Origin: Chryseosolibacter sp966095595
GTDB lineage: Bacteria; Bacteroidota; Bacteroidia; Cytophagales; Cyclobacteriaceae
Assembly: GCA_966095595.1 (NCBI GenBank)
Contig: CBHTUB010000090.1
Coordinates: forward strand, 1-15,254
DNA length: 15,254 nt
Reading direction: 5' to 3'
The notes beneath the pieces are model-generated. The model did not search any database. It saw only the letters and a list, made by a program, of their open reading frames with translations, and had not been told where the DNA came from. Positions 7,304-13,885 of this stretch are shown here, piece after piece (within the stretch, counting starts at the first letter, position 1; every line of letters starts with the position of its first letter). A program made the translations under genes and the position numbers.

Positions 7304-9654
7304 TGTCAATGATTCGATTGTCGACATATATTTTCCTGGGAGTATTTTCTTGCGTCGCTGCACGTGCATTCGGGCAGAGTAGCGATCTGCGTCTCTTATA
7401 CGATAAGCCTGCCGGGCAATGGGAAGAGACACTTCCGCTGGGCAATGGAAGGATCGGAATGACTCCCGACGGCGGCGTGATGCGCGAGACAATCATTCTC
7501 AATGAAATTACGCTCTGGTCAGGCGGGCCTCAGGATGCGAACAACTACGACGCTGGTTCCCATCTTTCCCGGATCAGATCGCTTTTGATCGAAGGTAGAA
7601 ATGATGAGGCGGAGGCGCTTGTCAATAAAAATTTTGTTTGCAGGGGAGAAGGTTCAGGTCGTGGAAACGGAGCTAATGTGCCTTTCGGATGTTACCAGAC
7701 ACTGGGCGAGTTGCGGCTTGATTTCTTCTATGGAAATTCGAAAAGTCCGACGGCGGTACAGTATCGCCGTGAATTGGATCTTACAAAAGCAGTTGCGAGC
7801 ACTGCCTACACCGTTGGCAAGGTTCGGTATTCGAGAACATATTTTACAAGCTTCGATGATGATGTGGCTGTTATGAAATATGCTTCCAGCCAAAAGAGGA
7901 GCCTCAATTTGAAGATATCCCTTGACCGGCCCGAACGGTTTAAGACTGTTGTTGCTGATGGACAGCTGGCCATGTCCGGACAACTTACGAACGGATCTGA
8001 TGGAAATGGTATGTTGTATGTTGCCAGAGTTAAGCCTCTTGTCAAAGGAGGCGAGCTGCGCGTGGAGAATAATAATCTTGTGATCTCGAATGCTGACGAG
8101 GTAATACTCTATATTTCGATAGCCACGAATTTCAGGGGCAGTCATTTGGACAACGCGAAGACCACATTGGACGTTGCGCTGCAGAAGCGGTACGATCTGC
8201 AAGTGAAGAATCATGTGATCAACTATCGCCGGTTGTTCGATCGCGTCAGTTTCGACCTCGGTGATGTGTCGCAACGGAATGTAACCACAGACAAACGGCT
8301 CTCCGGTTTTTACGATAATGCCGAATCCGACAAAGACCTGGCGGTTCTTTTTTTTCAATTCGGCAGGTACCTGGCGATCTCCAGCACACGAGTAGGATTG
8401 TTGCCACCCAATCTTCAGGGACTGTGGGCAAAGCAGATTCAAACTCCATGGAATGGCGATTACCACCTTGACGTTAACGTGCAAATGAATCACTGGCCAT
8501 TCGAAGTCACAAACCTTTCCGAGTTGAACCTTCCGCTCGCAGACCTGGTTCGTAATATGGTTCCGTCCGGCGAAAAGACAGCAAAGGCATATTACAATGC
8601 AGAGGGTTGGGTAGCGCACGTGATCACAAATGTTTGGGGTTACACGGAGCCGGGGGAGGATGCTTCGTGGGGAGCAACCAATGCCGGGTCTGGTTGGCTC
8701 TGTAACAATCTATGGGATCATTACGCCTTTACCAAAGATACTTCATACTTGAGAAAAATTTTTCCGGTGTTGAAAGGCTCCGCCAGATTTTACAATAGCG
8801 CGCTTGTGGAGTATCCCGCAACGGGGTGGTTGGTGACTTCTCCCTCCGTCTCGCCTGAGAACACGTTCTATCTTTCAAACGGAAAACACGCAAGTATTTG
8901 TATGGGGCCGACGATCGATAATCAGATCGTTAGAGAATTATTTCAGAATGTTATCGAGGCATCTGAGATTCTGGGGACGGACACAAGCTTCAGAAATGAG
9001 TTGAAAGCAAAGCTAACGAAACTTGCACCTCCCGGAAGGATCGGTTCCGATGGAAGGTTGATGGAATGGTTGGAGGAATACAAGGAGGTCGATCCACGTC
9101 ATCGTCACATTTCCCACTTATATGGGCTTTATCCTGCATCTCTGATCACGCCGGACAAGACTCCCGAGCTTGCCGCAGCGTGCAGGAAGACACTGGAAGT
9201 ACGGGGTGACGACAGTCCCGGATGGTCTAAGGCTTACAAGATCTTGTTCTGGTCACGGCTTGGAGACGGAAACCGCGCCTACAAACTTCTCGGGGAATTG
9301 CTGAAGCCCACCAGCGATACGCACGTCAATTACGGTGACGGTGGAGGATCCTACGTGAACCTTCTCTCTGCCGGACCACCGTTTCAGATCGACGGAAACT
9401 TCGGCGGTACAGCGGGAATTGCAGAAATGTTACTGCAAAGTCATGGAGGATATATTCACTTGTTGCCAGCCCTGCCGGATGCATGGAGGGGTTCTGGAAA
9501 TATCCGGGGCCTGAAAGCACGTGGTAACTATACCGTTGACTTCAGCTGGCGTGATGGAGAAGTAACCGATTATAAAATATATTCAATTAGTCCGTCGAAA
9601 GTGAAAGTCAAGATCAACGGACTGGTGCACGATGTAATGACAACGCCGATATGA
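7300..9654 (+). CDS. GH95 alpha-L-fucosidase, secreted/periplasmic
   Basis: 784 residues, typical of GH95. ATG 7300 overlaps the GH97 stop in ATGA; ATG 7303 and 7309 follow closely, so the exact start is uncertain. A signal peptide (IFLGVFSCVAARAFG, cleavage before QSS) sends it out of the cytoplasm. Motifs include LPLGNGRIG and NEITLWSGGP in the N-terminal beta domain, NLQGLWAKQIQTPWNGDYHL, then DVNVQMNHWPFEVTNL, SPSVSPEN and IDGNFGGTAGIAEMLLQS in the helical barrel. By comparison with the Bifidobacterium AfcA enzyme, E520 (in SPSVSPE) should be the acid, D698 (in IDGNFGG) the base, and N393 one of the residues that activate water. H389 is kept at a place linked to fucose rather than L-galactose preference. 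The family inverts and commonly releases alpha-1,2-linked L-fucose. fucP and a fucose-dehydrogenase-like gene at the right of the window support fucose as its product. L-galactosidase activity remains possible. Confidence 0.92.
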   Translation: MMSMIRLSTYIFLGVFSCVAARAFGQSSDLRLLYDKPAGQWEETLPLGNGRIGMTPDGGVMRETIILNEITLWSGGPQDANNYDAGSHLSRIRSLLIEGRNDEAEALVNKNFVCRGEGSGRGNGANVPFGCYQTLGELRLDFFYGNSKSPTAVQYRRELDLTKAVASTAYTVGKVRYSRTYFTSFDDDVAVMKYASSQKRSLNLKISLDRPERFKTVVADGQLAMSGQLTNGSDGNGMLYVARVKPLVKGGELRVENNNLVISNADEVILYISIATNFRGSHLDNAKTTLDVALQKRYDLQVKNHVINYRRLFDRVSFDLGDVSQRNVTTDKRLSGFYDNAESDKDLAVLFFQFGRYLAISSTRVGLLPPNLQGLWAKQIQTPWNGDYHLDVNVQMNHWPFEVTNLSELNLPLADLVRNMVPSGEKTAKAYYNAEGWVAHVITNVWGYTEPGEDASWGATNAGSGWLCNNLWDHYAFTKDTSYLRKIFPVLKGSARFYNSALVEYPATGWLVTSPSVSPENTFYLSNGKHASICMGPTIDNQIVRELFQNVIEASEILGTDTSFRNELKAKLTKLAPPGRIGSDGRLMEWLEEYKEVDPRHRHISHLYGLYPASLITPDKTPELAAACRKTLEVRGDDSPGWSKAYKILFWSRLGDGNRAYKLLGELLKPTSDTHVNYGDGGGSYVNLLSAGPPFQIDGNFGGTAGIAEMLLQSHGGYIHLLPALPDAWRGSGNIRGLKARGNYTVDFSWRDGEVTDYKIYSISPSKVKVKINGLVHDVMTTPI

Positions 9655-10688
9655 TTGTAAAGACCAGGAACATTACGGGCAATGTTTGGGGAGAGCACGA
9701 CGGTGGAGATGTGATGCTGTTTCGTCTCACGAATGACTCCGGAGCTTATGTCGAAGTGACCAACTATGGTGCGACCCTGGTTTCCGTGGTCGTTCCTGAT
9801 AAATTCGGCAAACAGGAAAACGTGATACTCGGTTTTCCTGGTTTGAGAGGTTACATAAGCGATCGGTGCTACATAGGATCCACAATAGGACGGTTTGCAA
9901 ACAGAATTAATCAGGGAAGATTCGAAATGGACGGTATTGCGCATGAGCTTGAGAGAAATGACGGAAGCAATACCAACCACGGAGGAGCGAGTGGTTTTCA
10001 TGCGCGGGTGTTCGATTACAATGTAAATGATGAAGGTGTTGCGTTCACTCTGCAAAGCCAGGACGGCGACGGAGGATATCCCGGTAATCTCGAGTTGAAA
10101 GTACAGTATGCATGGAGCTCGTTGAATGAGCTTTCCGTTACATACTCGGCTACCTCGGATAAAAAGACTGTTGCTAACTTTACGAACCATGCCTACTTCA
10201 ATCTCTCTCCCGGACGGGATATCTTCGATCACAGACTGACGATTGAAGCTGATGACATCCTCGAAACAAACGAGCGCTACATTCCAACGGGACGCGTTGT
10301 GCCTGCGGGCAATAAATCATTCAAGGGTGAGAGTATATATGAGCGGTCGACAGTGGTGGATGGCAGGATCATCGGCCTTAACACATTTTATATTTTCAGA
10401 TCGGAAAAAGATTCAGTAGCTCCGGTATGCATATTGAGTGACGAGCATTCCGGGCGAAAATTGGAGGTATTTACAACATATCCTGGTGTTCAGCTTTACA
10501 CCGGTGATTTCCTGACGAGCTCCGAGCGGAATAATCTCACTTCCTTCCATAAACCTTTTGACGGATTGTGTCTCGAATGTCAGTACTACCCTGACAGTCC
10601 GAATCATGCGCACTTCCCGTCGACAGTATTGAAGCCGGGCGAGCTCTATAATCAAAGTATCGTATATAAATTTGGTATCGGAAAATAA
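9651..10688 (+). CDS. galM: Aldose 1-epimerase (galactose mutarotase family)
   Basis: 345 residues, normal for GalM. ATG 9651 overlaps the GH95 stop by four bases (ATGA). There is no signal peptide, so a cytoplasmic site is predicted. Family features: YGATLVSVVVPD, GSTIGRFANRI (R81), NHGGASGF (H110), ANFTNHAYFNLS (H180), IPTGRVVPAG, TYPGVQLYTGDF, and LECQYYPDSPNH with the catalytic base E309. GalM interconverts the alpha and beta anomers of galactose and similar aldoses, giving kinases or dehydrogenases the form they use. Odd: the family's G-Y-D-H motif reads G-L-N-T here (242-245), so the conserved active-site Asp (D243 of Lactococcus GalM) is Asn244. W in the GFDKRxW region is also replaced (GFHARVF). 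The symbol rests on family membership; sugar preference may differ from galactose. Confidence 0.88.
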   Translation: MIVKTRNITGNVWGEHDGGDVMLFRLTNDSGAYVEVTNYGATLVSVVVPDKFGKQENVILGFPGLRGYISDRCYIGSTIGRFANRINQGRFEMDGIAHELERNDGSNTNHGGASGFHARVFDYNVNDEGVAFTLQSQDGDGGYPGNLELKVQYAWSSLNELSVTYSATSDKKTVANFTNHAYFNLSPGRDIFDHRLTIEADDILETNERYIPTGRVVPAGNKSFKGESIYERSTVVDGRIIGLNTFYIFRSEKDSVAPVCILSDEHSGRKLEVFTTYPGVQLYTGDFLTSSERNNLTSFHKPFDGLCLECQYYPDSPNHAHFPSTVLKPGELYNQSIVYKFGIGK

Positions 10689-10711
10689 TAAAAACATAAC
10701 ACGTTAAGGGT

Positions 10712-12922
10712 ATGAAGCGGATAAACTGGTTGAATTTTATTGCTCTGGCTTTAGTGACTTTTGTAGTTAACGCTGCATGGGCTCAGAGTTATCAGGTCAC
10801 TTCCCCTGACGGGATGCTGAAACTTTCCGTGAATGTCGGAGCGGCCATCGAGTATGAAGTTTCGTATGACCAGACCACCCTGATCACACCTTCCACTATT
10901 GGCCTCGCATTGAGCTCAGGTCTGACGTTGGGTGAGAATGCCGAAGTGCTGAGTACAAGCGAACGAAGTGTGAATGAGACCATCACACCGCTCTACGGAA
11001 AGAACACTACGATCAGCGATAACTTCAATGAGCTGACGATCAATTTTCTACAGGATTATTCCCTTGTCCTGCGGGCATACGATGAAGGTGTTGCCTGGAG
11101 GTTTGTAACCGCGATCGCAGGAGATGTCGCTGTAAACAGCGAGACCGCAAACTTTAATTTTGCTTCGGCGCCTGGTGTAATATTTCCCGAAGCAGACGCG
11201 GCTATGCAGTCGTGGGAACGATCATACTACACGTACGGTTCGATCAACGAGATTGCAGTAAATCGCTTTGCCGTCACGCCGGTAATGTTCTCTTATCCTG
11301 AACAAGGTATCAGGGTGGTGGTCGCCGAATCTGACCTTTTTGATTATCCGGGCATGTACCTTCAGCGTACATCCACAGGGATGAAAGGGAAGTGGGCGCA
11401 ATATCCCAAAACTGTCTCGGAGCCGGACAACATTTATGCGTATCATCGCGTGCTCTCTCGTGAAAGTTTCATAGCAACGACATCCGGAACCCGCGATTAT
11501 CCATGGAGGGTCGTCATCGTAACAACCGACGACAAATCACTCCTGAATAATGAATTGATCTATAAACTCGCGAAGCCTTCGGTGTTGACGGATACGGATT
11601 ACATCAAGCCGGGAAAATCAGCCTGGGAGTGGTGGCACGATGCGATCCTGGAGACTTCTTCAGTTCCGTCAGGCCTGAATAACCTTACCTTCGATCTCTA
11701 CAAATATTACGTCGACTTCGCGGCGCAATATGGCTTGGAATACATCACCATGGACGCCGGTTGGAGCACAGACTATGCTGCGCAGTTGTGCCAGTACGCG
11801 GCATCGAAAAATGTAAAAGTTTTTGCATGGGATTTTATCAACCTGCCGATTGAAAGCCCGGGACGACTGGCTCAGTTAAAGAGTCTTGGCATCGCTGGCG
11901 TAAAGGTAGATCTGATCGAGCGCGATGACCAGGTTGCAATCAACTGGTTCGAGCAGATCGCTCAAAAATGTGCTGAACTGGACATGATGGTAATTTTTCA
12001 TGGCTGCGCAAAACCTACGGGTCTGCAACGAACATATCCTAATATCGTGAACTTCGAGGCGGTGCGCGGGGCAGAGTGTAATAAATGGGATAATACGCCG
12101 AACCCCGACTATCATCTTCAATTTCCCTTCATTCGCATGCTCGCCGGTCCGCTGGATTATACTCCTGGCTCGATGAGAAACGTACACCCGTCGCAATTCT
12201 CACCGACACCCACCGGCGTTCCAAAGTCGATGGGCACAAGGGCTCACGAATTGGCCATGTATATCCTGTTTGATCAGCCACTGGGATATTTGTGTGATGC
12301 GCCGACTGAATATAGAAAGTTTTCAGATGTGATCGAGTTCCTTTCAAGAATTCCGACATCGTGGGATGAGACAATACCTCTGTCAGCCGAGGTCGGGGAA
12401 TATGCAGCTGTTGCAAAACGAAAGGGAAATGAGTGGCATGTAGCCGCTATGACGAACAATGAAGCACGCAGTCTCGAGATAGATTTTTCATTCCTTCCCG
12501 AGGGCGAATTTTTTGCCGAGGTAATTCGTGATAATGAGACGACCAACACTAACGCAAAAGCGATCACACGTGAAATTCTGTCGGTGAATAATCAGTCCAG
12601 GATCGCATATACGTTGTCCCCGGGTGGTGGCGCAGCGATTTACATTTCCAACCTCATTACAGGAACCGTCGAAGAGAATGAAAGACGATTCGCCGTTTAT
12701 CCTAATGGGGAGGGCACCATCCTGACAATCGAGTCAGACGTGAAGCTTGATGCGGTGCACATCGTTGATCGGTCAGGGCGGCTGATTCAAAAAAGCGAGC
12801 CTCGCTTCGAAGGCACTCGTAGTCAGATAGACATATCAGGACTGAATAATTCGAACTTGTATATCGTCATTGGTACCTCGCGGGTAGAGAAGAAATTTTT
12901 CTCTGCAAAGTTTCTTAAATAA
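10712..12922 (+). CDS. GH97 retaining glycosidase (copy 2) with C-terminal T9SS-like sorting domain
   Basis: 736 residues, starting 23 bp after galM. Residues 1-24 are a signal peptide (FIALALVTFVVNAAWA, cleavage before QS). The GH97 part (about 25-645) carries the same landmarks as copy 1: YPGMYL, AWEWWHDAI, LEYITMDAGWS, GVKVDLIERDDQ, FHGCAKPTGLQRTYPN, FEAVRGAECNKW, GPLDYTPGSMRN. Predicted nucleophile D400 and acid/base E455 are 55 residues apart, so the enzyme should retain configuration; alpha-galactosidase is likeliest, beta-L-arabinopyranosidase possible. It differs from copy 1 in a loop after MDAGW (10 residues shorter) and in the next strand (FAWDFIN against FLWCVAT). Residues 655-736 are an extra domain: FAVYPNGEG, LTIESDVKLDAVHIVDRSGRL, IDISGLNNSNLYIVI, KFLK, matching the layout of type A T9SS C-terminal signals though the usual PNP and GxY are degenerate. 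It is probably secreted or surface-attached. Confidence 0.9.
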   Translation: MKRINWLNFIALALVTFVVNAAWAQSYQVTSPDGMLKLSVNVGAAIEYEVSYDQTTLITPSTIGLALSSGLTLGENAEVLSTSERSVNETITPLYGKNTTISDNFNELTINFLQDYSLVLRAYDEGVAWRFVTAIAGDVAVNSETANFNFASAPGVIFPEADAAMQSWERSYYTYGSINEIAVNRFAVTPVMFSYPEQGIRVVVAESDLFDYPGMYLQRTSTGMKGKWAQYPKTVSEPDNIYAYHRVLSRESFIATTSGTRDYPWRVVIVTTDDKSLLNNELIYKLAKPSVLTDTDYIKPGKSAWEWWHDAILETSSVPSGLNNLTFDLYKYYVDFAAQYGLEYITMDAGWSTDYAAQLCQYAASKNVKVFAWDFINLPIESPGRLAQLKSLGIAGVKVDLIERDDQVAINWFEQIAQKCAELDMMVIFHGCAKPTGLQRTYPNIVNFEAVRGAECNKWDNTPNPDYHLQFPFIRMLAGPLDYTPGSMRNVHPSQFSPTPTGVPKSMGTRAHELAMYILFDQPLGYLCDAPTEYRKFSDVIEFLSRIPTSWDETIPLSAEVGEYAAVAKRKGNEWHVAAMTNNEARSLEIDFSFLPEGEFFAEVIRDNETTNTNAKAITREILSVNNQSRIAYTLSPGGGAAIYISNLITGTVEENERRFAVYPNGEGTILTIESDVKLDAVHIVDRSGRLIQKSEPRFEGTRSQIDISGLNNSNLYIVIGTSRVEKKFFSAKFLK
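12674..12919 (+). other. T9SS type A-like C-terminal sorting domain within GH97 copy 2
   Basis: This 82-residue tail (residues 655-736) is absent from GH97 copy 1, which stops soon after GGGAVAYI. The order of elements matches the family: FxVYPN near the start, a strand with hydrophobic alternation, a V-x-I-x-D-x-x-G-R turn, ID-x-S-x-L, an LYIV strand and a final lysine-rich strand ending KFLK. Such domains direct passage through the type IX secretion system and are often cleaved at the surface. The Pro after PN and the Gly before the final Tyr are missing, so function is likely but not certain. Confidence 0.7.
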
Positions 12923-12958
12923 TCTCAACAGTATCATGTAATGAGTATGCGAATTAAC

Positions 12959-12983
12959 CAATCGTTAGTAACGGTTGATTTTT
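12959..12983 (+). terminator. Candidate intrinsic terminator of the PUL enzyme operon
   Basis: CAATCGT (12959-12965), loop TAGTA, ACGGTTG (12971-12977), then ATTTTT. The seven-pair stem has one T-G wobble and can gain two A-T pairs by shrinking the loop. It begins 37 bp after the second GH97 stop and carries its T-run on the plus strand, as expected for the end of this operon. The stem is modest in GC, so strength is uncertain. Confidence 0.5.
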
Positions 12984-13356
12984 GACGACAAAATTCCTTT
13001 GATCCTATCTGAACATCGACTAGTTAATGCATCTCTCTCCGGCACGTTGTCCTTCCTCAAGTGAAAGGTAATTGCTTGATCCCTACGGGCAATAAAAGGA
13101 TTTATCTCTGACGCTCAGTGATCGGCAGTCTGTGTGCGTTCACGCCAAGAAAGAAGAACGAAACCAACGCAAATGATATGAAGAGTGTGCGTTTAATTTT
13201 TTCTTTGGTCCTTCCGCCAGCCATGGCATACATGCAGAAGTTCAGTATAGACAGCCTTCGCTCGTATGCGCGAACAAACTTTCTGTTGGTACCACATCCC
13301 GGAGAAAACAAGTTGGATTTTCTTGAATAGTGCTGTGTCATATTTTTAAATGTTAT
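12984..13356. other. Intergenic stretch with overlapping unrecognised ORFs on both strands
   Basis: Two short ORFs face each other here. On the plus strand, 13118-13330 starts at GTG and encodes 70 residues containing FSIDSLRSYARTNF. On the minus strand, 13341-13102 encodes 79 basic residues with a hydrophobic run TLFISFALVSFFFLGVNA. Neither resembles a family I know, and they cannot both be under ordinary coding constraint. The left part (12984-13101) shows nothing recognisable. A decayed gene or a genomic repeat is possible. I do not call either as a gene. Confidence 0.3.
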
Positions 13357-13491
13357 TTAGTTCATTAGAATAAAAGTGATTCCTGTGCCACTTACCAGAA
13401 TGGTGACCCATGCCAAAGCGTGACTGATAAAAATGTTGCGCGTGATCCGATCCGAATACTCGATCATTTTTAATTTGTGACAATCTTCCAT
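13357..13491 (-). CDS. Putative 44-residue single-pass membrane peptide, function unknown
   Basis: A minus-strand ORF runs from ATG at 13491 to TAA at 13359-13357. It begins with a short polar, charged part (MEDCHKLKMIEYSDRITRN) and continues with a hydrophobic segment from NIFISHALAWV through TILVSGTGITFILMN, long enough to cross the membrane once. M9 (13467) is an alternative start. Codon choice (ATC, GAG, ACG, CGC, AAC) resembles the neighbouring genes, unlike random AT-rich spacer. It lies on the same strand as fucP, about 395 bp beyond the fucP stop, and there is no clear promoter or ribosome-binding site. I recognise no family. The ORF may be chance; the composition is the main argument for it. 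Confidence 0.35.
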   Translation of the reverse strand: MEDCHKLKMIEYSDRITRNIFISHALAWVTILVSGTGITFILMN

Positions 13492-13683
13492 GTAAGGTTC
13501 CATACGATTTCAACTTTAATTTGAACGGAGATTACGGCGTTATTGCGTGTTGGTAGGAATGCACGTTCGTTTCCGTTCTCTCTTAGCAAAGGTGCACGGT
13601 CGGTAAGTGAATAACATTGGGAACTGCCTGATTTTGAAAAATCGGGGAAAACCCTAGAATGGCGTTTGCGCTTGAAAAAAGGC
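13492..13683. other. Intergenic spacer without a recognised gene
   Basis: No credible ORF is visible. Small palindromes occur: TTCAA...TTGAA around 13509-13525 and GATTTT-GA-AAAATC around 13630-13645. These are too short and AT-rich for a specific claim. The stretch could contain the promoter of the 44-codon minus-strand ORF, but no Bacteroidota-type TAnnTTTG element was found with confidence. Confidence 0.3.
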
Positions 13684-13733
13684 TTTTGGCGGTTGGGTAT
13701 TGGCTATTGGCTATTGGCAGGGGGCCTGTTAGC
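13684..13733 (+). repeat. Heptad tandem-repeat arm (TATTGGC type), left
   Basis: In 7-base steps the sequence reads TTTTGGC, GGTTGGG, then three identical TATTGGC copies (13698-13718), then AGGGGGC and, one base out of phase, TGTTAGC (13727-13733). The three central copies are exact. A plus-strand ORF across it (13666-13857, with WLLAGGLLAV) is a by-product of the repeat. A related arm in opposite orientation lies at 13839-13873. Confidence 0.75.
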
Positions 13734-13838
13734 GGTTTCAGGTTACATGTTTAAAGAGGAGAGATTAAAGTACTACTATCAGCCGGACCATTACCATGAT
13801 TCAGCTAATATGTTGCTATCCTTGGCGGACGAGCATGA

Positions 13839-13873
13839 GCCAGATGCCAACAGCTAATAGCCAACAGCAAGCA
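13839..13873 (-). repeat. Heptad tandem-repeat arm, right, inverted relative to the left arm
   Basis: In 7-base steps the plus strand reads GCCAGAT, GCCAACA, GCTAATA, GCCAACA, GCAAGCA. The reverse complement of the middle three is TGTTGGC, TATTAGC, TGTTGGC, the same heptad family as the left arm. The 23-base core here (13846-13868) pairs with 13696-13718 with four mismatches, leaving about 127 bases between. It lies 12 bp past the fucP stop, so the fucP transcript would carry both arms. Confidence 0.7.
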
Positions 13874-13885
13874 AGTTATGGTTGA

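Noticed and set aside
7300..7380. GH95 as a lipoprotein through the Cys in GVFSC
   Set aside because: Phe at the -2 position does not fit a lipobox, and a better signal-peptidase I site (AFG before QSS) follows.
7654..8619. Long minus-strand ORF (321 codons) inside the GH95 gene
   Set aside because: Antisense shadow: the plus strand carries intact GH95 motifs throughout, and the minus translation is unlike any known protein.
5324..12922. Recent tandem duplication of GH97 at the DNA level
   Set aside because: The two genes differ widely in sequence, loop length and C-terminus and are separated by two genes; they are old paralogues or separately acquired.
13666..13857. 63-codon plus-strand ORF with hydrophobic WLLAGGLLAV segment
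   Set aside because: The hydrophobic part is produced by the TATTGGC heptad repeats; no conserved family and no credible start region.
13684..13873. CRISPR array
   Set aside because: The units are contiguous 7-mers without spacers and the arms are inverted to each other; no cas genes are nearby.
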